DNA from: Tipula vernalis
Taxonomy: Eukaryota; Arthropoda; Insecta; Diptera; Tipulidae
NCBI GenBank assembly: GCA_958295665.1
Contig: OY282560.1
Location: 260,843,368 to 260,907,367, forward strand
Reading direction: 5' to 3'
Length of the DNA stretch: 64,000 nt
Positions 34,001 through 44,936 of the stretch are shown here, in pieces. Positions within the stretch are counted from its first letter, which is position 1; every line of letters starts with the position of its first letter. Both the position numbers and the translations under genes were made by a program. Below the pieces are notes generated by a model that had not been told where the DNA came from, made no database searches, and saw only the letters and a program-made list of their open reading frames with translations.

Positions 34001-34178
34001 TGCGTACATGCTATACATTTCTGGTGAAAAAATGTACACCACGAAGTTAGCTATATGAGTTGAATTATTTCCAACTAGAATAAAAAGTTCACCAGGGTAA
34101 CCAATTTTAACAAAAAAATTTACTATTTTGCTAACTTCGTGGTGTACATTTTTTCACCAGAATTGGATCATGTACGCA
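34001..34178. mobile_element. 178-bp palindromic MITE with 9-bp target duplication
   Basis: Ends TGCGTACATG (34001-34010) and CATGTACGCA (34169-34178). Arms of about 50 bp pair nearly perfectly over TTCTGGTGAAAAAATGTACA and CCACGAAGTTAGC. Flanks CAGTCAAGG (33992-34000) and CTGTCAAGG (34179-34187) match at 8 of 9 positions. Removing the insert restores a pogo-like phrase ending GGGACCGGAGAAATTAATTC. The target length is in the range of hAT, Mutator or P-type transposases; which one is unknown. Confidence 0.8.
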
Positions 34179-34586
34179 CTGTCAAGGGACCGGAGAAATT
34201 AATTCGCCATATTGAAATTCCGTTGTAATGAGTGAAAAGTAGTTTACTTCCTAGAAACTCTACTCTCTTCTAAATAATAAAATTTACATTTTGGCGATTA
34301 AAAATTCGTTGCGACTCGTTTTTACAAACAACTTAGTAATTTTTAAATTTAAACAGAAATTCGACGATCACGACCCAAATTTAAATAAAATTCGATTTAT
34401 TGTTTTTCTTGTTTTTTAACCGTAAGAGCGTATTTTATTTCTATATTATGATGAATTTCAAATATTAAGCCTATGTGTTATATACTAATGGGCGCTGCAA
34501 TCGAAATATTTCAAGAACTTTGAAAATATCCTAATTTGTGAGACTCTCGAATAAAACGCCTAGGCGTTATTTACGGGATAAAACTG

Positions 34587-34770
34587 TAAACATTAGTACT
34601 TTTTGGTTGTAATTTTGAATATTTCTTTTATTTGTGTAGGTTACAAATTTTGGGTTGATATATGGTATATTTTTTTGTGTATGTACACTGTCCGTGTGAA
34701 ATGCGTTGTAAAAATAACAATGAAGTTTCCTCTCGAAGCGTAAACTTAAGTTTGATAACGAAATACGTCA
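34587..34770. repeat. Repeat family R, copy 2, right end
   Basis: TAAACATTAGTACTTTTTGGTTG... continues copy 2 after the TA-flanked element and matches copy 1 from about 25752 to 25910, including TTGTAAAAATAACAA and GAAGTTT. It ends in AT-rich unique DNA. Confidence 0.75.
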
Positions 34771-37700
34771 CGTTCCACATTTTATTTTATTCAACCAATT
34801 ATAACTAGATTAATGACTAAAAAATATTTCTTTGTGAATTTCTTCAAAATTTTACAAATGGTGGTTAGGACCTTTGTTGATTAAGTCATCAATGTGTAAC
34901 TTAAGGAAGATACAACTTACAGGACACTAAGAAACCAGGTAGGGACCATGAAGAGCATATCGATAAAGAGCAAATTTACAAATAAACCATTTCCTTCAAT
35001 CAGGACAAACAACCTCCAGAATCTGTATTTGAAGATATCCGCAAACAAAATACTGCCATCACCATCACCACACGGGTGGTAAGCCGAAATTTTTCGTCTG
35101 AAGAAACCGACCTGCGGAAGAGTTCCAGAAAAGGTCGAAATGAGAAATCAAATTAAATTACTATTTTTTTTTTGATTCCTACAGATTTTGGGCCACAGCG
35201 TATAAAAAAATTAGGTGTTACTCAGTTTGGTGAATCACCCTTAAAAATTGAAATAATACTCCATGTTTTTTGGATCAAAATAAAAGTATTTTTTTTCATT
35301 TGTTTCAATTCTTACGATTAAACAAACACTTTGAAGTACGTTTTATTAAATTTCGTTTTATTATACATACTATATTTTTATAGTTACTTTTCCTACTATA
35401 ATAAAGTTATAATGGATAAGTAATGTAATCGCGAAAAAAAATTTGCTCCAGATTTGTACGTTTCTCGACGAATTATAGGTTACGAGGTGAAACCAAGGTA
35501 TATCCGCTGTAAAGGGTGTTTCATTTAAAATAAAATAAAAACTCAGGGTAATTTTCCAAAACTCTGTAAATACAACCAAACCTAACTGATAGTTAACTTT
35601 GTCAGACTCCACTAAAAATCAAAGTAATATCAAAGTTGTTGGAATACGAGGACCTATAACATTCTATGATATTTTTGAAATATCAGAAAGACGTAATCGC
35701 AAAAATCAACACTTATTATTATGGCTATATATAGTTCCCATCGTGTTATGTTAAATTTATCATAAATAATCTGTAAATGACTTAACAGATTTTACGAAAA
35801 AAACGATTTTTAATAACAGTGAATCATCCCAAAACAGAAACGAAACAAACTCAGACATCAAGTAAGCAAAAAAAAAAATATCAGAATTGCAAAACGAGAC
35901 CCGTGATCACAAGCAGCAATGACAAGGGCAAACTAACATTCATTGTCAATAAAAACCAAATCGTAATATAAAATGGATAGAAAATGTGCATGAGCAAAAA
36001 AATTAAAAATCAAAACAATAAATATTAAACGCGATTAGCCTCTGCTGTAAACACAAACAATTTTTTTGTTCCGCGATATCCATCATTGCGCGCAAAAATG
36101 ACACAATACACCCGTACACTATCACAACAATATGAAAACTATAGAAATTTTTATTTCGCTATTTCGAAATAAAATAATTAATTTAATTAAAAAGTGTCAC
36201 CCGATGAGGTCATACCGACTGGCTATTTTGTTTGTATTCAGCACACTTTTATAATATATGTTACACACTCTTCAATGTAATATTTTCGGTAAATATACAA
36301 GTACATAGCGCGCAGATCATACTATACGGAAATATGTGCCGATAAAATATGAACCTTTAGGGCTTTAGTCTCTTTTTAATTAAATATTTTAAAAAAATAT
36401 TGAAATTTAATTTTTAGCGTTTTTATTTTTTTTTTATTTTTAGCTGAATTAATAAAATTGAATAAATTTTGTCGCCATTTTTAATGTCACAGAATAAATT
36501 ATATAATTTGGCCTGTAGCGGTAATAAACATACCTCGCGCTTTGTAACGTTATGTGTACATATATATTGAATTGATGAATAATTGTTTAAATTAAAATGT
36601 GTTTATACTAAATGAGAGTAGTGTAAAGTTTAATTGGAAAATTATAAATTGTGCTTTTAGTTATAGTTCATAAAACATTTTATTTGTATGATGCAAGAAG
36701 CTTGTTTATAGGTTTATGCGTTGACATTTTTCTGCGAAAATCATCAAATGATTTGAAAAATATAAATATTGGTATACGATATGGTTCACATATGTATGTA
36801 CATACAATAAGTAAACTGAGTTCTAGTTTTGACGATGTGATGTAATATATAAGTAACATTTGTCTACAGGGTGTCCGGCATGATCGGTATTATTTTGAAG
36901 GGAATGATAGAAGATATAATTCTAACTAAGTAAAACTTCCTAGTATGGTTTCCGAAATTCTTTATCGTTAATATACACGTTAATCCTTGTGTCTATAATT
37001 TTTTTAATTTTAAAGATGGGTTATAATACTTCGGTGAGATCTTAGATTTTTTTGGTTAAATAAGAAATGTACCTCTTTAGTCTATAACTATAATTAAAAA
37101 AAACAAAAAATGACAGGTATTTCACAATAAACTATAGAACAATAAACTTTTATATACTTTTTTAAGTTGTAATTCATCTAATAACGCGAAACACCCAAAT
37201 TAGCAATTAGAATTTTTCATTTGATTATAACGATGACGGTCACTCAACGATACCAACTCAGTTGACTCAGCCATAGACAACTCGGCAACAGTCGTCTCTG
37301 CTGCAATAAATTCAACGATGGTTTATTTGACGAAAGTCCTTTTTGGAAAAATTACATCGCATTTCTACCATCATTACCAATAAGGCCTAAGGGCTCTTTA
37401 TTCTCCTTTTGTTATTTTCAATTCCTTTTACCATTTGTCTGTTGGGAAATTACGTCAGAAAATGGTGATTTGCCCCGAAAAAAATCTTACTGTTATTTTC
37501 GTTAATTTTCTGATATTTTATACCACTGGTAGGGCACTAGAGATGACCGGCGCCGAGTTACTTATTTCCGAATTGGTTTTGTTACATGTTGATTTTACAG
37601 TTAAAAATTATCAACTGAACGAAAAATATTTATTTATTGTATTCGTATCCGTATGTCTAACATAAATTTGGTTGTTGCAAATGTTGTGTGATTTCCCTCT

Positions 37701-38291
37701 TATTCTTTTTGAATTTTTGATCGAACGTTAGGCAAACCCAGCATTTTATAATTTTTTAAATTTTTCCACGACTATGTTGAATTTCATTTATGAAAATTTG
37801 AACTAAAACAAATTATACATTGTGTCTACCTACCTATAAGTAATTTTTACCTTTTCAACATAAAAAGTATTTGTTTTTCTGCCTTTCATGCGATTATTCG
37901 TTTAAATAACACATGGGTTAAACATCTCATACCGAATTTCATAAATGACATAATTCGATACAGAAATAATTGTTCCTTTAATTACGAGTAGGTTCATGTT
38001 TAACCGATACTGAATTTGACCAACACAAAAAAAGTCAAAACATGAAGCAACAGTCGAATTATTTATTTCCAGAACGTTATTGAGGTACTGAATTTTTGCT
38101 AAACCTATAGATGAAAGTTATGATTACAGAAAAGCACCTAAAAGAATCATATTTTCGTAACTTTTGTTTAATTCGACCAATTTTGAATTTTTGAAAAGCT
38201 TAAACCTCCATAAATCACTTTTATTTTTCTAAATTGTTTTTTTTTCATACTAAGTGATGGTCATAATTCCAAAATAAATCTACCATTCACT
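34771..38291. other. AT-rich, no confident gene
   Basis: Mostly AT-rich sequence. Apart from the island at 34908-35156 it holds only a moderately GC-balanced stretch at 37230-37330 with a 48-codon frame closed by stops on both sides, and short frames of AT-driven composition. No repeats or transposon ends were identified by eye. Confidence 0.55.
34908..35156 (+). other. Coding-like island with one stop (possible decayed exon)
   Basis: An 82-codon stretch ending at TAA 35154-35156 is open except for one TAA at 34983. It has clearly higher G+C than its surroundings and polar, protein-like composition (for example PPESVFEDIRKQN and NFSSEETDLRKSSRKG). I recognise no family. It could be a decayed exon, a processed-gene fragment or LINE ORF1 debris. 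Part of a second frame is also open, which weakens the case. Confidence 0.2.
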
Positions 38292-38435
38292 TCTGCGGCG
38301 CAGTTTCGTTGCTGCGATTTTTTGCTGCATTTACATCCGTACCGAGAAGAACCTACTACAAATTAATCGATGATTGGCGAGCGTAGGATGCAGGTATCGC
38401 CGGAGGTTGGTGAGAGCCCCCTAAGGGGCGAATAC
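38292..38435. other. GC-rich island of unknown nature
   Basis: About 145 bp with much higher G+C than its surroundings, followed by a T run (38436-38445). Contains a short perfect hairpin, GCCCC-CTAA-GGGGC (38416-38429). No long frame is open on either strand. It could be a fragment of a retroelement untranslated region; not assigned. Confidence 0.3.
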
Positions 38436-39186
38436 TTTTTTTTTTACAAATTATAAGAAATGTATATGCTTTTTAAACATTTAAGCTTTTAGGAGTGTTC
38501 CAGTGCTACGATTTGGGAGTTTTCTAATTTAATGAGTGGGTATAAAATAACAGCATTTTGGAATTTTGGTTTTTGGAATATATGTATATTGTCCAAAACT
38601 CCATTCCATATTCGTAGAACGCATTTATTGAATTGAAGCTATGATCCTCTACAATTTTGTGGACAAAAACATCAGTTAGCTAAAGGCTTAATGAATAAAA
38701 TCAGGACCTAACCGACCTGTTTTCTGAGATAGATAATGGTTATTTCGACTATCACTTTAATAATTTCAATTTTTTCGGTAAAATTCGATCTCGGCCAAAT
38801 AATATATACTTCAAAGCGGATTAAAGTCAAGAAAACGGCTTTTAAAAATCTTGGTTTTAAAACCCTATTTTTATTAATTCTAGCGCTCGAATTAATAAAA
38901 TTAGGATTTTCAAAACTAAAATTTTGAAAATTAAAATGATTAGTATAAAATATACTTTTCTATTAATGATTTCTTCGTTTTCCATTATAAACTATAGAAC
39001 TTGTATTTATAAAAGTCTTTGCTAATATCAGAACCAACTTGATGTAACTAGAGCCGCCATGTGAAAAATAAGGAACGTAGAAACACTACAAAATAATTAA
39101 AACTAAATAATTTTTTCTAAAATCGCTAAAAAACAACTCAAAGGTAAAGACAAAGAAACAAGTCTCCGTTCAACAATCGAAATTAA
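38436..39186. other. AT-rich, no gene recognised
   Basis: AT-rich sequence with only short chance frames (for example 38736-38927). It ends at the TTAA (39183-39186) that flanks the next element. Confidence 0.6.
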
Positions 39187-39407
39187 CCCTTCTGCGTGGG
39201 AGTTAAAAGTTTCAATTACTATGTGAGTTGCGGGAGGAGGAAATTAAACGAAAACTTTAAAATGTACTTTATACAAATAGCATCTAAAATAATTCACGGT
39301 GTCTTATTAAAGTTCGTATTTTGTAATAACGTACACGTGTACGGCACTCCGCAGTAGAGATGATTTTACGCATGACGTGCACATGTACGGCACTCCACGA
39401 GGAAGGG
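39187..39407. mobile_element. 221-bp piggyBac-type MITE at TTAA
   Basis: Flanked on both sides by TTAA (39183-39186 and 39408-39411), the hallmark target of piggyBac-superfamily transposases. The ends are imperfect inverted repeats starting CCCTTC: left CCCTTCTGCGTGGGAGT and right (inverted) CCCTTCCTCGTGGAGTGCC. Near the right end the phrase TGTACGGCACTCC occurs twice (39338 and 39384), a subterminal repeat. No transposase is encoded, so it would depend on an autonomous relative. Confidence 0.85.
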
Positions 39408-39411
39408 TTAA

Positions 39412-39916
39412 AATAAATAAAACGAGCCAAACAGAAAAAATTAAATCAATACAATGAGCGTGAAGAAACAAAAGAAAGAGATGATTACTGTATTGTTTAT
39501 AAATTATGAGCTTAAGACGCACAATACAAAAACAGCAACATTTTAAAGTTCAAAAATATCTTATTTTTGAAGACGATTTTCACTAAGAAATAAACATTTT
39601 CATGACTCGATTTTTCAATCAAATAAAATTACATTTTCGTATAAAAACAAAACAAAAGCTCATAATTCTAATAAACTAAAATTGTAACTGAAAATAATCG
39701 TTTTCCCATATAGTTTCATAGTAAAAAAAATTGTATGTACCTTATTTTAAGCTTAGTAAAAAATACAGTAGATACTGGAGGCACTTATTTATATAGATAT
39801 GCATCTTTGTAGCATAGAACAAAATGTTATTCAATAATGATGACGTATTTTACTCCCAAACGATTTAAGAAGATGGGTTACTAGCTAGGTCTTAAAAAAA
39901 ATCGAGTTATGGAAAG
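39412..39916. other. AT-rich, no gene recognised
   Basis: No coding signal, RNA gene or repeat recognised between the piggyBac-type element and the minisatellite foldback. Confidence 0.6.
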
Positions 39917-40537
39917 AGCGGAATAGGGCCGAATATGGAAAAGCCGAATTTCGAAAGTCCGATTGTATCGAAAGGCCGATTGTCGAAAGGCCGTTGGCGT
40001 CGAAATTGATTTTAATTTTTTATCTTTTTATGAATGCAAATTTTCAAATTAAGAAAACCAAAATTTATATTTTTATCAAAATTTTAGTATAAAAATGTTT
40101 AGTAGTAAATCGCCTTAATTACAATATTAAAATCTTCTTAGGTTTTTCTTTTGTCATGTAATTAAAAATTAATTAATTATAATTAATTATAACATTAATA
40201 TGCTACACACACAGGGTTTATTGGCACGTATTTTTAATTTAGATATTTAAATCATTTTCAATTAAAAAATAAATTCAATGGTTTTAAATATTTATTTCAA
40301 TCAATTAAGTGAAGGAAAATTTAATGAAAATTCGGCCTTTCGACCCAATCGGCCTTTCCACACGTTCGGCCTATCGACCCATTCGGCCTTTCGACCCATT
40401 CGGCCTTTAGACATTCGGCCTTTCAACACTTTCGGCCTGTCGATCCAATCGGAAATTAAACATTCGGCATTTCGACATATTCGGCCATCCGACATTCGGC
40501 CTTTCGACATTCGACCTGCCTTTCAACATCGAACGGA
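39917..40537. repeat. Foldback element built from a 17-bp minisatellite
   Basis: The right block (40330-40537) is a degenerate tandem array of ATTCGGCCTTTCGACCC-like units, about twelve copies. The left block (39917-40005) contains the same unit inverted (TCGAAAGGCCGA, about 39968). Between them lie about 320 bp of AT-rich DNA. Inverted arms made of short tandem units are the signature of Foldback-type transposons. A 96-codon frame reading through the right block is only the repeat translated. Confidence 0.75.
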
Positions 40538-41280
40538 AAGAGTACGTATAAATCTGATTTCAATTTGAATAAAAACGTAACGTATTAGGAGATACTGGCG
40601 GACGCACCGGTTTTGAGCTTTAAAATAATTTTTTTTGTTTCAAATTTTAAATCATTGCAATTCATTTGATGTTAATAAAAATATTTAACTTTAATACTAA
40701 TACAATTCATTTAAATAATTAGGATGGATTTAAGTTCAATGGATTTTGGACTAAATAAATTAAATATTTAGTTTATTTTGGTTAATTTGATTTAAGTTTA
40801 TTTGGTTAATGGCGTTAGTGAAATGAAAACATGAATTGCCTTAAAGTGCTTGTATTGGTGTAGCAAAGTGAATTAAAGGTTTTTTTAAGTGAATCGACGG
40901 AAAATATGCTATTTGAACGGATACTGGGTTAATCAGGTTCAAAATGTAAATATCTCGTTGTTTGCTCAGGTACTCGTTTGGCAAGTAATCTCACACCACG
41001 CGTGTTGTTTTGCACGTGGTTGTGAAATTCAGTTAATACATATGTCTAACTATTATTATATTAGTTTTGTGGGAATTTCATTATACACAATGGTGCTGGA
41101 TGTGTTTAGCGACTTGTGTGTGTATGTGTGCTAAAAATATTAAAAAGGAGAGAATGTCATATTGATCTTTTGAGACGCTGGATTTGTATTAGTGCAAATT
41201 TTAGCAACGGTGGTATGTGAGAATGTAGAGAACAAATGAATAGATATGCTGTATTCTTCTTCATTTATGTGATTTTCCAG

Positions 41281-41338
41281 TTGCAATATATGGCAGGCTC
41301 AGGGCGGCGGACGGGCGAGGAAGTAACAGTTTTTTGAG
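41281..41338 (+). other. Candidate microexon (weak)
   Basis: A 58-bp G+C-rich segment preceded by a good acceptor (pyrimidine-rich, TGATTTTCCAG ending at 41280) and followed by GAG|GTAAAA (donor at 41339). One frame is open across it (reading AIYGRLRAADGRGSNSFL). No partner exon is known. Confidence 0.2.
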
Positions 41339-41714
41339 GTAAAATGTCAAAAAATTGTAATTTTTCGCTCGTTTTCCGCTTGGAATCTGTTTTCTAAAGA
41401 GGTTAGTGAAAAACCAATGCTTGCTTGTTTGTATTCCGATCGTTTTGTTTGTAAACCTAAAGAAAAAAGGGACGCGATCGTATTTAGTACAATTTGTTCG
41501 ATTTTAAAATGCAATGATAAAACACCACGATGATTTTTATTATTTATTTCAATTTTTGCTCTTTATGTCGTCAAGAAAGAAATTTGCGTGCGTGTATTTA
41601 TGCAGTTACATAAAATAAATAAATAATAAAAAATTAAATAAATAATCTAATAAAAATATACCATAGTTCGAAAGAATGTGCAATGCAAATAATAAATTTG
41701 CTTGGATATGGATA

Positions 41715-41760
41715 CAATGAAACCTTGTTATAACGAGCCAAAAGGACCGGAGAAATTTAT
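41715..41760 (+). mobile_element. pogo/Tigger-like terminal fragment
   Basis: GAAACCTTGTTATAACGAG followed by AAAGGACCGGAGAAATTT resembles the ends of pogo-type elements, in which TTATAACGA and GGACCGGAGAAATT phrases are common. A similar phrase follows the palindromic MITE at 34184. Only a terminal piece is present; assigned from memory of such ends. Confidence 0.35.
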
Positions 41761-42173
41761 TTATTTATTTATGATGCACTTCCTTATAAGTTAAAACTCA
41801 GATGGCTAGCCATAGCGCATTCCCACGTTACAAAATGTCCAGTTTATACTGAAAATGTCGTTGTTCATTATACGACAATTTCTCTGTCCGTTAACAAAAT
41901 TTATAGTCTAAATCTTCCAAAATGCAAAAATTTTTCAAGTTAAACAATATATTCATAACGTTTTTTATTGGGGCAGGCTTAATCTAAATTTAAATTATTG
42001 GATCTTCCCTTAACATGAATTCTACCAAAGCTTAGGATGAGATGATTTAATATTATAATTAAATTAATTGGATTTCTTGTAACTTTAATTTTGTCATGTC
42101 ACCGGCTATTATTTATGGATTTGCCAGTTTTTGCTCTGGGTTGCATAAATTGAAATAGATAATGCAAGTGCCC

Positions 42174-42250
42174 TGACGAGTTAACTCGTAATCGGTCAAC
42201 AACGTTTGGGCATGAAATGACGAGTTAACTCATCAACGGTCTACAATGTG
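42174..42250. repeat. Two 44-bp units with the dyad GAGTTAACTC
   Basis: TGACGAGTTAACTC begins at 42174 and 42218, each copy followed by a similar phrase (AATCGGTCAACAACGT and ATCAACGGTCTACAATGT). The palindrome GAGTTAACTC in each copy could be a protein-binding dyad or part of a larger repeat unit. Function unknown. Confidence 0.5.
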
Positions 42251-44439
42251 TTAAAACTAAAGCATCAATTAATAAATGTAAATAAATGACAGATTACTAA
42301 TAAAGGATTGGAGACTCGTGTTTCTGAACATTAGAAAAGTTTAGAATTGTTTAACATTAAAACTGAGATGAAAATTTTATTACATAATTTTAATTAGTCT
42401 TTAAGATACTAAATATCATTCAGAAAATATATATTCGAAAATATAAATTCGAAAATTACGTTAAGCAATTGAAATACTTGAACACCAAACATCTTATCAA
42501 AAGGAGCTTAACCATATTTGAAGGCAACCGTGGAAAAATTCCAACTTAAGTTTGTTTCAAAATTGAATAAAATTGGATTTTGATATGTTTGAATTAAAAC
42601 ATGCAAAAACAATTAATTCTACGGATGATAATCAAAGCATCACAAATCATCGTTATTCATGATTTCTTCAAGGAAGGAAAGCATGAAAACATCACAAATT
42701 TGAAAACCTTCCATAGTTGATATTACTACATTTGTATTTGATTTTAATATGAAATAAAAATAAATTTGAATAAAACAAAATAATTATCAAATAAACGGCA
42801 TTTTGCAACAACCAAGAAAAGTTTCATATTAAAGAAACGCTGGTTTGCTATAAACGCAAAGTGGCTGTAACAAAGCATAAAGTATTGAATTAAAATAATT
42901 GTATTGCCTGTCGGGCAGCTATATATTCTCAGTTCATACATTGAAAGTTTTGGCCGAAAATAAATTAGGAGTAAAACAAGATTAAAGGTTCTTTATAAAA
43001 ACGCAGATTAAGGTATAGTATTAAAAGAAAAAAAAACATTAAATCAATACTACGACGACATTAATGACGAACCAATTTTGTTTGTTATAAATCATTTGTC
43101 TTATCTGTGTATTAAACGTCAATAAATTCTTTGAATTCAATCCGGAAAGTAGACTATATTTACTAAATACTGAAAAGCTAAAGGTGACTTGAGCGACATA
43201 AAAACATTTAATCAAGAGACAATTATTTTATTACAAACACATTCCAGCTTCAAATTCCTTTCAATGGCTTATTGCTGACTTATTATAGATTGGACCTTTG
43301 AAGTGGTTTGATACTTATGAGAAACCTCTATACATTTATGGAAAAATTGAGCATTTTCTATTTAAGGAGCTCGAAAAGCCAACTGCATATTTCAAACTGT
43401 TTTACCAAATAAGCAAATGGGCTTACGAATGGTGAATTAATTTGAAACCGTATCGGGTAATTTTAGATTTTGAAGTCTGTCGCTCTCAAATGTTTTCTCC
43501 TCGAACCACTTACAAAGGCTATTTATTCTATCTGGGTCAGAAAACCTGGCGAAAGGTGCAGGCAAAAGAATTATCTGTCTAATAGGGAATTAACGAGAAT
43601 TTCAGTTCATCTTTGTTGAAAAGCCTGATTTCAGTTTCAGGGCCAGGGTTGCTCACTTATAACGGCATTCTGAATCCTTTGTTATAACTGAATATCTTAA
43701 TATACGGATTTAGTCAAAATTAAATAATTCTCGTATATTTCATCCTGTCTGTTGTTTAAAGATAAATAGTTTAAAATAAAAGCGTTTTAGTTGCGAAAAA
43801 TTCTTATTCCCGAGAAATGTGTAATATTCTAAGAATCGAAAAGGAAAATTAACAAATCAATCTTTATTTTAAATTTCCTAGGTTATAAGCAAAATTCGTT
43901 GTAGCCAAGGGCATTATTGAATTTCACAGAATTTTAATTTTATTTAATTCTTTATCATTTTCTCGAAACATTATTCAAAAACATTTATAACTAAAGAATC
44001 ACATAAAAAATTCATAATATTTACATTTTGTATGGTTACTAAGGAATATCAATATCAATAGTAGCATCAAAAATAAAAATACGGTCCCTGCAATAAACGG
44101 GTAACCATAAATTTCGTGAAATAAACTCATAAAAATGTAAAATTTTTCTTATGGTTGTGAATTTTTATTTTTGTATTTTTAGAAATTTTGACATTCCAGA
44201 TATTGCTTTGGAGCATGTTGTTCATAAGCTGTACTGTTTACTCATGAGGTGAATCTCGCATGTGAAGGTTTGACTAGATCGACTAGCATTTTGCACTCTC
44301 CGCTGAATATTTTAGTTAAGTTTGAATGTCGTGAGTTAATCGAAGAAAATGTGAAAGAATGCGGATTTTCAGTTTTAAAATGGGCGATTACAATTCTTGA
44401 AATGCATTTCTGGGTGTGTATGCGCAGAGAAGGAACCGT

Positions 44440-44760
44440 GGTATAATAATGAGTTATATTCTAGAACTTGAATTACTAATTAAATCAAAGCAAAATCATT
44501 TTTTACACTTTGTTAATTACAAAAGAAAATCTAATGGTTATCCTTCTACGACGTATTTAAATAACCGTTCCTGCGATAACGGGCGAGGTACTAGTGATTT
44601 GTTTGCTGATTTCTTTGAGAGTGTAAATAATTCAAAATCTAATCTTTGTAATTTGAATAATGTTGTAAGTTAATTGCCAAATCTTGATATTAATCAAAGT
44701 GAGCCGATTTACCATTCATCAGCTTTTTTTAATAAAGTACGGTCGGTAATTTTTAGATTT
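44440..44760 (+). pseudogene. LINE ORF2 fragment (endonuclease-RT linker)
   Basis: Encodes HFLHFVNYKRKSNGYPSTTY and later SDLFADFFESVNNS, the characteristic segment between endonuclease and reverse transcriptase in CR1/Jockey-type LINEs. It stops at 44671-44673, with weak similarity continuing. Neither catalytic domain remains. Confidence 0.7.
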
Positions 44761-44936
44761 GAAAATGTGCTTTGATCGGAGTTGACCGTCTATAGTCATG
44801 TATCTCATGGTCCATATTACAACGCTACAACTTTGTAGAAACCACAAAATGTGTCAAGTAGACCTCCAAGTGGTAACACCAGGGCAACGATGTGAAATAT
44901 CGGCTAAATACTAGAGGTGAGTGCAGTTGAATAAAT

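Larger units (their letters stand above)
32087..34586. mobile_element. 2.5-kb TA-flanked inverted-repeat DNA element
   Basis: Bounded by TA at 32085-32086 and TA at 34587-34588. In copy 1 of the host repeat the corresponding position (about 25747-25753) is uninterrupted. The ends are imperfect inverted repeats: CCCGTAAATAA (about 32095) plus CTAGGCGTTTTATT (32115) on the left, and their inverted partners at 34552-34579. The left end also holds a perfect 24-bp palindrome at 32118-32141. No transposase is recognisable inside; the interior contains nested foldbacks and direct repeats such as AATTTGTGAAAACTTA (33387 and 33711). The TA target suggests mobilisation by a Tc1/mariner-type transposase, but the family is unknown. 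Confidence 0.7.
40538..44439. other. AT-rich, no confident gene
   Basis: Nearly 3.9 kb with no recognisable gene. It contains a possible microexon (41281-41338), a pogo-like scrap (41715-41760) and two dyad-bearing direct repeats (42174-42250), listed separately. Open frames such as 40889-41134 and 44249-44446 show no known motif. Confidence 0.55.

Noticed and set aside
37230..37382. A 48-codon GC-balanced frame as an exon
   Set aside because: Closed by stops on both sides, without convincing acceptor or donor sites.
40278..40568. 96-codon frame with a repetitive Arg-Pro-Phe composition
   Set aside because: It is the 17-bp GGCCTTTCGACC minisatellite read through in one frame; the opposite strand gives an equally open frame.
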